A program made the position numbers and the translations under genes. The notes under the pieces are model-generated. The model worked only from the letters and a program-made list of their open reading frames with translations, did no database searches and was not told the DNA's origin. Shown one piece after another: positions 51,766 to 60,525 of a DNA stretch of 64,000 nt (positions are counted from its first letter, which is position 1; each line of letters opens with the position of its first letter). The stretch lies in assembly GCF_002813445.1 (NCBI RefSeq), contig NZ_PHHD01000001.1, positions 2,976,001-3,040,000 on the forward strand. Direction: 5' to 3'. This DNA is from Pseudomonas tolaasii NCPPB 2192. GTDB taxonomy: Bacteria > Pseudomonadota > Gammaproteobacteria > Pseudomonadales > Pseudomonadaceae.

Positions 51766-52299
51766 AGTGTTACCTAATTGAGTGAAGTGTATTTAGTTCA
51801 GCACGTTGCCTGAAAGATACCCTCGGCGTATTTCAAGTTGAACAATGCAACCGTTCAAGTTTGAAAGAAAGTCCGAAAGGCAGTTTTCAAGGCATCTACA
51901 GGTGACCGGCAATGTGTGCAACCCGCAACGTCCGGTGAGCTCTTGCCCCGATATGGCTATCGGGCCGACCTCTACACACGCTTCATTATAGCGGCGCATT
52001 TGAATAACACTATCACCACGAAGTTAAAAAGCGTCAACGCAGTGTGAGGGTTTTGTTACATGTGGGCGTCAGTACTGGAGAAAAACAGGCTTCATGATTT
52101 CTGCACTGTTCTAACTGCGCGTCTGAGTTGTCGGATTTTATGAAGGCTTGCGCCCGGCGGTGTGCAAAATTGCGATAATCGAATGATCGTCCGATAATCG
52201 CCCAATGTTGCCGCAGCTCACTTGTGCACCCCGACGGATGCAGCTTGTAATGGCGGCCAACCCTACCGGCGGTTGAAAACAAGAGAAAGGACCCTTGAA
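51766..52299. other. Long intergenic region before pcaR
   Basis: 534 bases, A/T-richer than average. It contains an imperfect inverted repeat around 51831-51866 and a small hairpin CCCGATA/TATCGGG at 51947-51964. A TTATAG promoter-like element lies near 51987. Two CGATAATCG motifs at 52173 and 52192 are described separately. Short open frames on the minus strand have no codon bias or ribosome site. Confidence 0.6.
52171..52200. promoter_or_regulatory. Two PcaR-type boxes upstream of pcaR
   Basis: CGATAATCG occurs at 52173-52181 and 52192-52200, in direct orientation, start to start 19 bases. P. putida PcaR binds GTTCGATAATCGCAC. The boxes end about 100 bases before the pcaR ATG and could serve autoregulation. 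Confidence 0.7.
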
Positions 52300-53142
52300 A
52301 TGAACGATCAATTGCGCAACTCCTTCGCGTCGGTGGCGCCGCCGATCGTGGCCTCACCCGCCAAGCGCATCCAGGCGTTCACCGGTGATCCGGATTTCAT
52401 GACGTCCCTGGCCCGTGGCCTGGCTGTGGTGCAGGCGTTTCAGGAGCGCAAGCGTCACCTGACGATCGCCCAGATCAGCCACCGCACCGAAATTCCCCGC
52501 GCCGCCGTCAGACGTTGCCTGCATACCCTGATCAAACTCGGCTACGCCACCACCGACGGACGTACCTACTCGCTGTTGCCCAAAGTGCTGACCCTGGGCC
52601 ACGCCTATTTGTCCTCCACGCCCCTGGCGGTGTCGGCCCAGCCTTATCTGGACCGCATGAGCGAGCAGCTCCACGAAGCCTGCAACATGGCGACCCTGGA
52701 GGGCGACGACATTCTTTACATTGCCCGTTCCGCCACCACCCAGCGCCTGATCTCGGTGGATTTGTCAGTGGGCGGCCGATTGCCGGCGTACTGCACATCC
52801 ATGGGGCGCATCCTTCTCGCCGCGCTGGATGACGCGTCGCTCAAGGACTACCTCGACCACGCCGACCTGCAAACCAAGACCAGCCGAACCCTGACCACAC
52901 CCGAGTCGCTGCTTGAGTGCCTGCAACAGGTTCGTCAGCAAGGCTGGTGCATCGTTGATCAGGAGCTTGAACAAGGCCTGCGTTCCATCGCCGTACCGGT
53001 GTATGACGCCTCCGGCCAGGTGCTGGCGGCCCTCAACGTCAGCACCCATGCCGGGCGGGTCAGCCGCAGTGAACTGGAGCAGCGTTTCCTGCCGAGCATG
53101 CTCAGTGCCAGCCGCGACCTGAGTGCGCAGTTGTTCGCCTAA
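52300..53142 (+). CDS. pcaR: IclR-family regulator PcaR
   Basis: 280 residues from the ATG at 52300 (GAGAAAGGAC upstream). The winged HTH starts near 40 (FMTSLARGLAVVQAFQERKR, HRTEIPRAAVRRCLHTL). The IclR effector domain follows, with SVGGRLPAYCTSMGRILLAAL and GWCIVDQELEQGLRSIAVPV. This is the PcaR/PobR group that activates pca genes in response to beta-ketoadipate. Position beside pcaK and the boxes upstream supports the name. An ATG at 52222 is rejected because it precedes the Shine-Dalgarno site. Confidence 0.92.
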   Translation: MNDQLRNSFASVAPPIVASPAKRIQAFTGDPDFMTSLARGLAVVQAFQERKRHLTIAQISHRTEIPRAAVRRCLHTLIKLGYATTDGRTYSLLPKVLTLGHAYLSSTPLAVSAQPYLDRMSEQLHEACNMATLEGDDILYIARSATTQRLISVDLSVGGRLPAYCTSMGRILLAALDDASLKDYLDHADLQTKTSRTLTTPESLLECLQQVRQQGWCIVDQELEQGLRSIAVPVYDASGQVLAALNVSTHAGRVSRSELEQRFLPSMLSASRDLSAQLFA

Positions 53143-53285
53143 GTGTTCGGTGACCGCACAGATACCGGTTTGATCAATTGACGGTATTTCCCAAGGCTTA
53201 TTAATGTGCGGCAGCGCTGTGCAAGCGCCCAATAATAACGACGGCCTCAGGCCGTTGGCCCGCCATCGGTGTGGAAATAAAAATA

Positions 53286-54626
53286 ATGAATCAGCCTTCT
53301 GTCGGTACCCCGCTGGACGTTCAGTCCTTCATCAACACTCAGCCACTGTCACGCTATCAGTGGCGCGTGGTGATCCTGTGTTTCCTGATTGTATTCCTCG
53401 ATGGCCTCGACACCGCGGCCATGGGCTTCATCGCCCCCGCGCTGTCCCAGGATTGGGGCATTGACCGCGCGAGCCTCGGCCCGGTGATGAGCGCCGCGTT
53501 GATCGGCATGGTGTTCGGCGCCCTGGGCTCCGGCCCGCTGGCCGACCGCTTTGGCCGTAAAGTCGTGCTGGTGAGTGCGGTGCTGGTGTTTGGCGCGTTC
53601 AGCCTGGCGTCGGCCTACAGCACCAACGTCGACCAGTTGCTGGTGCTGCGTTTTCTGACCGGGCTGGGTCTGGGCGCGGGAATGCCGAACGCCACCACGC
53701 TGCTCTCCGAGTACACCCCCGAGCGTCATAAATCACTGCTGGTGACCAGCATGTTCTGTGGCTTCAACCTCGGCATGGCGGGCGGCGGGTTTATCTCGGC
53801 CAAGTTGATCCCGGCTTTCGGCTGGCACGCACTGTTGATGATCGGCGGCATCTTGCCGTTGATCCTGGCGGTGGTGCTGGTGCTGTGGCTGCCGGAGTCG
53901 GCGCGTTACCTGGTGGTGCGCAACCGTGGTGCCGACAAGGTGCGCAAAACCCTGTCACCTATTGAGCCCAATATCGTCGCCCAGGCTTCCAGCTTCAGCG
54001 TGCCGGAGCAAAAAACCGTCAAGGCGCGCAACGTGTTTGCAGTGATCTTCTCCGGCACTTACAGCGCCGGCACCTTGTTGTTGTGGCTCACTTACTTCAT
54101 GGGCCTGGTGATTGTTTACCTGCTCACCAGTTGGTTGCCGACCCTGATGCGCGATAGTGGCGCCAGCATGGAACAGGCTGCGTTTATCGGCGCGTTGTTC
54201 CAGTTTGGCGGCGTGCTGAGTGCCGTCGGCGTGGGCTGGGCGATGGACCGGTTTAACCCCCACAAAGTCATCGGCACGTTCTACCTGCTGGCCGGGATAT
54301 TTGCCTACGCGGTCGGGCAGAGCCTGGGCAACATCACGCTGCTCGCGACGTTGGTGCTGATAGCCGGGATGTGCGTCAACGGCGCGCAGTCGGCGATGCC
54401 CTCCCTGGCCGCGCGTTTCTACCCGACCCAGGGCCGCGCCACCGGCGTGTCGTGGATGCTCGGGATTGGCCGCTTCGGCGCGATCCTCGGCGCCTGGATG
54501 GGCGCCACCTTGCTGGGCCTGGGCTGGAACTTCGAGCAGGTGCTCACGGCGCTGGTGATCCCGGCTGCCGTGGCCACCGCAGCCGTCGTCATCAAAGGCA
54601 TGGTCAGCCACGCCGACGCCACCTGA
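53286..54626 (+). CDS. pcaK: 4-Hydroxybenzoate/protocatechuate MFS transporter PcaK
   Basis: 446 residues from the ATG at 53286; a GTG at 53271 adds five residues. 12 helices belong to the aromatic acid:H+ symporter family. Helix 1 has FLIVFLDGLDTAAMGFIAPAL with the DGxD motif needed for aromatic acid transport. Motif A GPLADRFGRKVVL follows, and later GLGLGAGMPNATTLLSEY. It carries the substrate of the pathway and also affects chemotaxis in P. putida. It lies 143 bases after pcaR with no PcaR box between. Confidence 0.9.
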   Translation: MNQPSVGTPLDVQSFINTQPLSRYQWRVVILCFLIVFLDGLDTAAMGFIAPALSQDWGIDRASLGPVMSAALIGMVFGALGSGPLADRFGRKVVLVSAVLVFGAFSLASAYSTNVDQLLVLRFLTGLGLGAGMPNATTLLSEYTPERHKSLLVTSMFCGFNLGMAGGGFISAKLIPAFGWHALLMIGGILPLILAVVLVLWLPESARYLVVRNRGADKVRKTLSPIEPNIVAQASSFSVPEQKTVKARNVFAVIFSGTYSAGTLLLWLTYFMGLVIVYLLTSWLPTLMRDSGASMEQAAFIGALFQFGGVLSAVGVGWAMDRFNPHKVIGTFYLLAGIFAYAVGQSLGNITLLATLVLIAGMCVNGAQSAMPSLAARFYPTQGRATGVSWMLGIGRFGAILGAWMGATLLGLGWNFEQVLTALVIPAAVATAAVVIKGMVSHADAT

Positions 54627-54646
54627 CGCCGATCACCGCCCTTGTG

Positions 54647-54731
54647 TGAGCTGGCTTGTGTAGGAGCTGGCTTGCCTGCGATATCGCCGGAAGATTCAAC
54701 ACCGCTATCGCAGGCAAGCCACCTCCTACAG
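54647..54731. repeat. REP element with partial duplication
   Basis: The main arms TGTAGGAGCTGGCTTGCCTG and their complement run to 54730. A partial second copy of the left arm (GTGTGAGCTGGCTTG) precedes it at 54645-54659. It lies between pcaK and the pcaI promoter. Confidence 0.85.
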
Positions 54732-54770
54732 AGACCCAATACATCCAGATAATTAGCCAGACAACAATGC

Positions 54771-54804
54771 GTTCGATAATCGAACGCTGAGTCGATTATC
54801 GGAT
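54771..54804. promoter_or_regulatory. Paired PcaR boxes upstream of pcaI
   Basis: GTTCGATAATCGAAC (54771-54785) is a perfect palindrome and nearly identical to the P. putida PcaR site. A second core, CGATTATCG, lies at 54793-54801, again 19 bases away. The boxes end about 90 bases before the pcaI ATG. Confidence 0.8.
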
Positions 54805-54891
54805 TGTTTGGCCCATTTCCCCGGCTTAACCTTCAAGCACTTCGGCGCCACCTCAGCGCCTTTTTCGATCCACACCGGGAGCCCGAACCCC

Positions 54892-55749
54892 ATGGCTGAA
54901 ATTCTTGCGCTGCGCGACGCGGTGAAGCAATTCGTGAACGACGGCGATACTGTCGCACTGGAAGGCTTCACCCACCTGATCCCTACGGCAGCGGGTCATG
55001 AAATCATTCGTCAGGGCAAGAAAGACCTGACGCTGGTGCGCATGACACCCGACCTGATCTACGACCAGTTGATCGGCGCCGGCTGTGCCCGCAAGTTGAT
55101 TTTCTCCTGGGGCGGCAACCCGGGGGTGGGCTCCCTGCATCGCCTGCGTGATGCGGTCGAGAAACAATGGCCGCAGCCGCTGGAAATCGAAGAACACAGC
55201 CACGCCGACCTGGCCAATGCCTACGTCGCCGGCGCCTCGGGCCTGCCGTTCGCAGTGCTGCGTGCCTACGCCGGTTCCGACTTGCCGAAGGTCAACCCGC
55301 TGATCAAGACCGTGACCTGCCCGTTTACCGGTGAAGTGCTGGCGGCAGTGCCCTCGGTGCGCCCGGACGTCACGGTCATCCACGCGCAAAAGGCCGACCG
55401 CAAGGGCAACGTGTTGCTCTGGGGCATTCTCGGCGTGCAGAAGGAAGCGGCGCTGGCGGCCAAGCGTTGCATTGTCACGGTTGAAGAAATGGTCGATGAC
55501 CTGAACGCGCCGATGAACGCCTGCGTATTGCCCACCTGGGCGCTCACTGCCGTGTGCCATGTGCCTGGCGGCGCGCACCCGTCCTACGCCCACGGTTACA
55601 CCGAGCGCGACAACCGTTTCTATCAAGCGTGGGACCCGATCGCCCGCGACCGTGGGACGTTTACCGCCTGGATCGACGAATACATCCACGGCACCGCCGA
55701 CTTCAGTGAATTCCAGGCCAAACTGGCCACCGCGCAGGAGGCCCAGTAA
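54892..55749 (+). CDS. pcaI: 3-Oxoadipate CoA-transferase subunit A
   Basis: 285 residues from the ATG at 54892 (CCGGGAG upstream). CoA-transferase family I alpha subunit with GDTVALEGFTHLIPTAAGHE, IFSWGGNPGVGSLHRL and DVTVIHAQKADRKGNV. With PcaJ it transfers CoA from succinyl-CoA to beta-ketoadipate. It is longer than P. putida PcaI (about 230) and resembles the Acinetobacter/P. fluorescens long form. It overlaps pcaJ by one base (TAATG). Confidence 0.93.
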   Translation: MAEILALRDAVKQFVNDGDTVALEGFTHLIPTAAGHEIIRQGKKDLTLVRMTPDLIYDQLIGAGCARKLIFSWGGNPGVGSLHRLRDAVEKQWPQPLEIEEHSHADLANAYVAGASGLPFAVLRAYAGSDLPKVNPLIKTVTCPFTGEVLAAVPSVRPDVTVIHAQKADRKGNVLLWGILGVQKEAALAAKRCIVTVEEMVDDLNAPMNACVLPTWALTAVCHVPGGAHPSYAHGYTERDNRFYQAWDPIARDRGTFTAWIDEYIHGTADFSEFQAKLATAQEAQ

Positions 55750-56528
55750 TGGCTTACTCGACCAACGAAATGATGACGGTGGCCGCCGCGCGCCGCCTCA
55801 AGAACGGTTCCGTGTGCTTTGTCGGCATCGGCTTGCCATCCAAAGCCGCCAACCTGGCGCGCCTGACCTCATCCCCCGACGTGGTGCTGATTTACGAATC
55901 CGGCCCGATTGGCGCCAAACCATCGGTTTTGCCGCTGTCGATTGGTGATGGCGAACTGGCGGAAACGGCCGACACCGTGGTGCCCACCGGCGAAATCTTT
56001 CGCTACTGGCTGCAAGGCGGTCGCATTGACGTCGGTTTTCTCGGGGCCGCCCAAGTCGACCGTTTCGGCAACATCAACACTACGGTGGTCGGCGATTATC
56101 ATCAGCCCAAAGTGCGCCTGCCAGGTGCCGGTGGCGCGCCGGAAATTGCGGGCTCGGCCAAGAGCGTGCTGATCATCCTCAAGCAGTCGGCGCGTTCGTT
56201 TGTCGACAAGCTGGATTTCATCACCTCGGTGGGCCACGGCGAAGGTGGCGATTCACGCAAACGTCTCGGCCTGCCAGGCGCAGGGCCCGTAGGCATCATT
56301 ACCGACCTGTGCATCATGGAGCCGGAAGAGGGCAGCCATGAATTTGTGGTCACCGCGCTGCACCCCGGCGTGACCCGCGAGCAAGTGATCGCCGCCACCG
56401 GTTGGGCGATTCGCTTTGCCGAGCAGGTCACCACCACCGCCGAACCCACCGAAGTCGAATTGACCGCCCTGCGTGATCTTGAAGCACGCACCGCGGCCGC
56501 CCACGGCCAAGCCCCCGGAGAAGCCTGA
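55749..56528 (+). CDS. pcaJ: 3-Oxoadipate CoA-transferase subunit B
   Basis: 259 residues. The beta subunit carries the catalytic glutamate in YESGPIGAKP, as in family I enzymes. It also has FLGAAQVDRFGNINTTVVGDY, then FITSVGHGEGG. It forms a heteromer with PcaI. Start and stop overlap with pcaI and pcaF by one base each, so the three are coupled. Confidence 0.94.
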   Translation: MAYSTNEMMTVAAARRLKNGSVCFVGIGLPSKAANLARLTSSPDVVLIYESGPIGAKPSVLPLSIGDGELAETADTVVPTGEIFRYWLQGGRIDVGFLGAAQVDRFGNINTTVVGDYHQPKVRLPGAGGAPEIAGSAKSVLIILKQSARSFVDKLDFITSVGHGEGGDSRKRLGLPGAGPVGIITDLCIMEPEEGSHEFVVTALHPGVTREQVIAATGWAIRFAEQVTTTAEPTEVELTALRDLEARTAAAHGQAPGEA

Positions 56529-57727
56529 TGCGTGACGTCTTTATCTGTGATGCCATTCGCACCCCCATCGGCCGTTTCGGCGGCGGCTTGTCCACGGTAC
56601 GTGCCGATGACCTGGCGGCGCTGCCGATCAAGGCGCTGATCGAGCGCAACCCGTCGGTGGACTGGAGCGCGGTCGATGAAGTGTTTCTCGGCTGTGCCAA
56701 CCAGGCGGGGGAAGACAACCGCAACGTCGCACGTATGGCGTTGTTGCTCGCAGGCCTGCCGGAAAGCATTCCGGGCGTGACCCTCAACCGTCTGTGCGCC
56801 TCGGGCATGGACGCCATCGGCACGGCGTTTCGCGCCATCGCCAGTGGCGAAATGGAGCTGGCGATTGCCGGTGGCGTGGAGTCGATGTCCCGCGCGCCCT
56901 TCGTGATGGGCAAGGCCGACGCGGCGTTCTCGCGAAACATGAAGCTGGAAGACACCACCATCGGCTGGCGCTTTATCAACCCGCTGATGAAGGCGCAGTA
57001 CGGTGTGGACGCGATGCCGCAGACCGCCGACAACGTGGCCGATGATTACCAGGTGTCCCGCGCCGACCAGGACGCTTTTGCCCTGCGCAGTCAGCAACGC
57101 ACGGCTGCCGCGCAGGCCGCAGGTTTCTTCGCCGAAGAAATCGTACCGGTGCGGGTCGCCCATAAAAAAGGCGAAACCGTGGTCGAGCACGATGAGCATC
57201 CACGGGACACTACGCTGGACGTCCTGGCCAAACTCAAACCGGTCAACGGCCCGGACAAGACCGTCACCGCCGGCAATGCCTCGGGCGTGAATGACGGCGC
57301 CGCCGCGCTGATCCTGGCATCCGCCGAAGCCGTGAAAAAACACGGGCTCACACCTCGCGCCCGGGTTCTGGGCATGGCCAGCGCCGGCGTCGCGCCGCGT
57401 GTGATGGGCATCGGTCCGGTGCCGGCCGTACGCAAGCTGGTGGAACGCCTGGGCCTGGCCGTGACCGATTTTGACGTGATCGAACTTAATGAAGCTTTTG
57501 CCAGCCAGGGCCTGGCGGTGCTGCGTGAACTGGGGATCGCCGACGACGCGCCGCAGGTCAACCCGAACGGTGGCGCCATCGCCCTCGGCCACCCGCTGGG
57601 CATGAGCGGTGCGCGGCTGGTACTCACGGCGTTGCATCAACTGGAAAAAACCGGCGGCCGCAAAGGCCTGGCGACCATGTGTGTGGGCGTCGGCCAAGGC
57701 TTGGCCCTGGCGATTGAACGCGTTTAA
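56528..57727 (+). CDS. pcaF: Beta-ketoadipyl-CoA thiolase
   Basis: 399 residues. Thiolase that splits beta-ketoadipyl-CoA into succinyl-CoA and acetyl-CoA. Nucleophile C90 is in LNRLCASGMDAIG. The His motif is GGAIALGHPLGMSG, and the second catalytic Cys lies in TMCVGVGQG. NEAF is present. Length equals other PcaF proteins. It is last in the IJF coupled group, 17 bases before pcaH. Confidence 0.95.
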   Translation: MRDVFICDAIRTPIGRFGGGLSTVRADDLAALPIKALIERNPSVDWSAVDEVFLGCANQAGEDNRNVARMALLLAGLPESIPGVTLNRLCASGMDAIGTAFRAIASGEMELAIAGGVESMSRAPFVMGKADAAFSRNMKLEDTTIGWRFINPLMKAQYGVDAMPQTADNVADDYQVSRADQDAFALRSQQRTAAAQAAGFFAEEIVPVRVAHKKGETVVEHDEHPRDTTLDVLAKLKPVNGPDKTVTAGNASGVNDGAAALILASAEAVKKHGLTPRARVLGMASAGVAPRVMGIGPVPAVRKLVERLGLAVTDFDVIELNEAFASQGLAVLRELGIADDAPQVNPNGGAIALGHPLGMSGARLVLTALHQLEKTGGRKGLATMCVGVGQGLALAIERV

Positions 57728-57744
57728 TAAAAGAGGACTGCACC

Positions 57745-58449
57745 ATGAGTGACAAGCCCGGTTACCGGCGCCCGCAAGCGGGTACTCAACCTGATTACCT
57801 GCACCCGGCCTACCAGTCGACGAACCTGCGTTCGCCGTCGCAGCCGTTGGTGTTTCTGCCCCATTCCCTGTCGGAAATCACCGGCCCGACCATCGGCGCC
57901 GAACGGGTCAACGAGAAGGACAATGACCTCACCGCCCAGCATGAAGGCGAGCCCCAGGGCGAACGCATCATCATTCACGGCCGCGTGCTCGACGAAAATG
58001 GCCTGCCGGTGCCGGGCATTCTGGTGGAGATCTGGCAGGCCAACGCCGCCGGGCGTTACAACCACAAGCGCGACCTGCACGACGCGCCGCTGGACCCGAA
58101 CTTCACCGGCACCGGCCGCACCGTCACCGACGCCGATGGCTGGTACCAGTTCCAGACCATCAAGCCCGGCGCCTACCCGTGGGGCAACCACCATAACGCG
58201 TGGCGCCCGGCGCATATCCATTTTTCGCTGTTCGGCCCCAGCGTGCTGACGCGGCTGGTTACGCAGATGTACTTCCCCGGCGACCCGCTGCTCGAATACG
58301 ACCCGATCTACAACTGCGTGCCGGACACCTCGGCCAAGGAACGTTTGATCGCGCGCTTCGACCTGGAAAAAACCATTCCTTCCTATGCCCTCGGCTACCG
58401 CTGGGACATCGTCCTGCGCGGCCGCGACGCCACGCCGATGGAGAAATGA
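57745..58449 (+). CDS. pcaH: Protocatechuate 3,4-dioxygenase beta subunit
   Basis: 234 residues. The intradiol dioxygenase subunit that holds the catalytic non-heme Fe(III). All four ligands are visible at positions homologous to P. putida: Y105, Y144, H157 and H159 (RPAHIHF). It cleaves protocatechuate to 3-carboxy-cis,cis-muconate. AGAGGACTGCACC precedes the ATG. pcaG follows after one base. Confidence 0.96.
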   Translation: MSDKPGYRRPQAGTQPDYLHPAYQSTNLRSPSQPLVFLPHSLSEITGPTIGAERVNEKDNDLTAQHEGEPQGERIIIHGRVLDENGLPVPGILVEIWQANAAGRYNHKRDLHDAPLDPNFTGTGRTVTDADGWYQFQTIKPGAYPWGNHHNAWRPAHIHFSLFGPSVLTRLVTQMYFPGDPLLEYDPIYNCVPDTSAKERLIARFDLEKTIPSYALGYRWDIVLRGRDATPMEK

Positions 58450-58450
58450 G

Positions 58451-59017
58451 ATGACACTCAACGCGACCACGTCCCACACCGTCGGGCCGTATTACCACAT
58501 TGGCCTGACCTGGCTGAACCGCGAAGACCTGACCGTGCAGGCCACCCTCGGTGAGCGTGTGGCGATCAGCGGGCAGGTGGTGGATGGCAACGGTGATGTC
58601 GTCAACGACGCCATGCTTGAGGTCTGGCAGGCCAATGCCGCCGGCAAGTACGACCACCCGGAAGATGAGCAGGACAAGGCGGTGGACCCGAACTTCGAAG
58701 GTTTCGGCCGGGTACCGGTGGATGCCGAAGGGCGCTTTCGCTTCACCACCATCAAGCCGGGCGCCGTGCCGGGGTTGCAGGGCACGACCCAGGCGCCGCA
58801 CCTGGTGGTGCTGGTGTTTGCCCGTGGTTTGGTAAAGCACTTGCTGACGCGGGTCTATTTTGAGGGCGAAGCGCTGAACGGGGACGACCCGCTTCTGGCC
58901 TGCGTGCCTGCCGAGCGGCGTGACACGTTGATTGCCAAACCGGATGCGCAAGGTGTGCATCAGTGGAATGTGATTTTGCAGGGCACGGACAGGGAAACGG
59001 TGTTCTTCGATTATTGA
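58451..59017 (+). CDS. pcaG: Protocatechuate 3,4-dioxygenase alpha subunit
   Basis: 188 residues from the ATG at 58451, starting with TSHTVGPYYHIGLTW. It shares the intradiol fold with PcaH (MLEVWQANAAGKYDHPEDEQ, GRFRFTTIKPGAVP) but lacks the metal ligands, as alpha subunits do. It completes the (alpha-beta)12 enzyme. An inverted repeat element follows, separating it from pcaT. Confidence 0.95.
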   Translation: MTLNATTSHTVGPYYHIGLTWLNREDLTVQATLGERVAISGQVVDGNGDVVNDAMLEVWQANAAGKYDHPEDEQDKAVDPNFEGFGRVPVDAEGRFRFTTIKPGAVPGLQGTTQAPHLVVLVFARGLVKHLLTRVYFEGEALNGDDPLLACVPAERRDTLIAKPDAQGVHQWNVILQGTDRETVFFDY

Positions 59018-59028
59018 GCGGGTCTTGA

Positions 59029-59143
59029 CGATCGTTCCCACGCTCCGCGTGGGAATGCATCCCTTGACGCTCTGCGTCACGATTCCAAGAGCGGACGCGG
59101 AGCGTCCCAAGCGGCATTCCCACGCAGAGCGTGGGAACGATCA
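59029..59143. repeat. Second-class inverted repeat (GATCGTTCCCACGC type)
   Basis: The arms GATCGTTCCCACGCTCCGCG and an imperfect complement ending GAACGATC enclose two nested hairpins. It differs from the GTGGGAGC REPs elsewhere in this window. It lies between pcaG and pcaT. Confidence 0.85.
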
Positions 59144-59219
59144 TCCAAAAGTCTGCTTGCGGAACATGGTTGTTGCAAAGTATGTCTAGGCTATACCGTT
59201 TCCCACTGAGTGAAAAAAC

Positions 59220-60515
59220 ATGACAACAACAACGAGTCACTACACCGGAGAAGAACGCAGCAAACGGATTTTTGCGATTGTCGGGGCGTCCTCCGGCAAC
59301 CTGGTCGAATGGTTCGACTTTTATGTCTATGCCTTCTGCGCCATTTACTTTGCCCCGGCGTTTTTTCCGTCGGACAACCCCACCGTACAACTGGTCAACA
59401 CCGCCGGCGTGTTTGCCGCCGGTTTCCTGATGCGCCCCATCGGCGGCTGGCTGTTTGGCCGCGTGGCCGACAAACATGGTCGCAAAAACTCCATGATGAT
59501 CTCGGTGCTGATGATGTGCGCCGGGTCCCTGGTTATCGCCTTTTTGCCGACGTACAAAGACATCGGCATCTGGGCACCGATTTTCCTGCTGATCGCACGG
59601 CTGTTCCAGGGCCTGTCGGTAGGCGGTGAATACGGCACCACGGCGACTTACATGAGCGAAGTCGCACTGAAGGGGCAACGCGGCTTTTTCGCCTCTTTCC
59701 AGTACGTGACGCTGATCGGCGGGCAATTGCTCGCGGTGCTGGTGGTGGTGATCCTGCAGCAGTTTCTCAGTGAAGATGAACTGCGCGCCTGGGGCTGGCG
59801 GATTCCGTTCGTGATCGGCGCGATTGCCGCCGTGATCTCGCTGCTGCTGCGTCGAACCCTCAAAGAAACCTCCAGCAAGGAAATGCGCGAAGACAAAGAC
59901 GCCGGCAGCATCGTCGCGTTGCTGCGCGACCATGGCAAAGCGTTTATCACCGTGCTGGGCTACACCGCCGGCGGCTCGCTGATTTTCTACACCTTCACCA
60001 CTTATATGCAGAAGTACCTGGTGAATACCGTGGGCATGCACGCCAAGACGTCGAGCTACATCATGACCGGCGCACTGTTCCTCTACATGTGCATGCAGCC
60101 GCTGTTCGGCATGCTGGCGGACAAAATTGGCCGACGTAATTCCATGTTGTGGTTCGCAGGCCTGGGTACCTTGTGCACCTTCCCGATTCTGCTGGCGCTG
60201 AAAACCGTCAGCAGCCCGTTCCTGGCCTTTGTGCTGATTACCCTGGCCCTGGCGATTGTGAGCTTTTACACCTCCATCAGCGGCCTGGTGAAAGCAGAAA
60301 TGTTCCCGCCCCAGGTGCGCGCCCTGGGCGTGGGCCTGGCGTATGCGGTGGCGAATGCGATTTTTGGCGGTTCGGCGGAAGTCGTCGCACTGAGCCTGAA
60401 ATCCATCGGTATGGAAAATACGTTCTACTGGTATGTGACCGCGATGATGGCGATCGCCTTCCTGTTCAGCTTGCGCTTGCCGAAACAGGCGGAGTACTTG
60501 CACCACGATTTGTAA
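59220..60515 (+). CDS. pcaT: MFS dicarboxylate transporter PcaT
   Basis: 431 residues of the metabolite:H+ symporter family (KgtP/ProP-like). Its N-terminal GNLVEWFDFYVYAFCAIYFA motif precedes 12 helices, with GRVADKHGRKNSMM (motif A) and RLFQGLSVGGEYG. In P. putida PcaT transports beta-ketoadipate. It starts a second transcription unit with pcaB, D and C. No PcaR core is visible in the 200 bases upstream. Confidence 0.9.
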   Translation: MTTTTSHYTGEERSKRIFAIVGASSGNLVEWFDFYVYAFCAIYFAPAFFPSDNPTVQLVNTAGVFAAGFLMRPIGGWLFGRVADKHGRKNSMMISVLMMCAGSLVIAFLPTYKDIGIWAPIFLLIARLFQGLSVGGEYGTTATYMSEVALKGQRGFFASFQYVTLIGGQLLAVLVVVILQQFLSEDELRAWGWRIPFVIGAIAAVISLLLRRTLKETSSKEMREDKDAGSIVALLRDHGKAFITVLGYTAGGSLIFYTFTTYMQKYLVNTVGMHAKTSSYIMTGALFLYMCMQPLFGMLADKIGRRNSMLWFAGLGTLCTFPILLALKTVSSPFLAFVLITLALAIVSFYTSISGLVKAEMFPPQVRALGVGLAYAVANAIFGGSAEVVALSLKSIGMENTFYWYVTAMMAIAFLFSLRLPKQAEYLHHDL

Positions 60516-60525
60516 GGGATGACTT

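Noticed and set aside
51793..51999. A 68-codon frame on the minus strand in the region before pcaR
   Set aside because: No ribosome site, unbiased codons and Cys-rich random composition.
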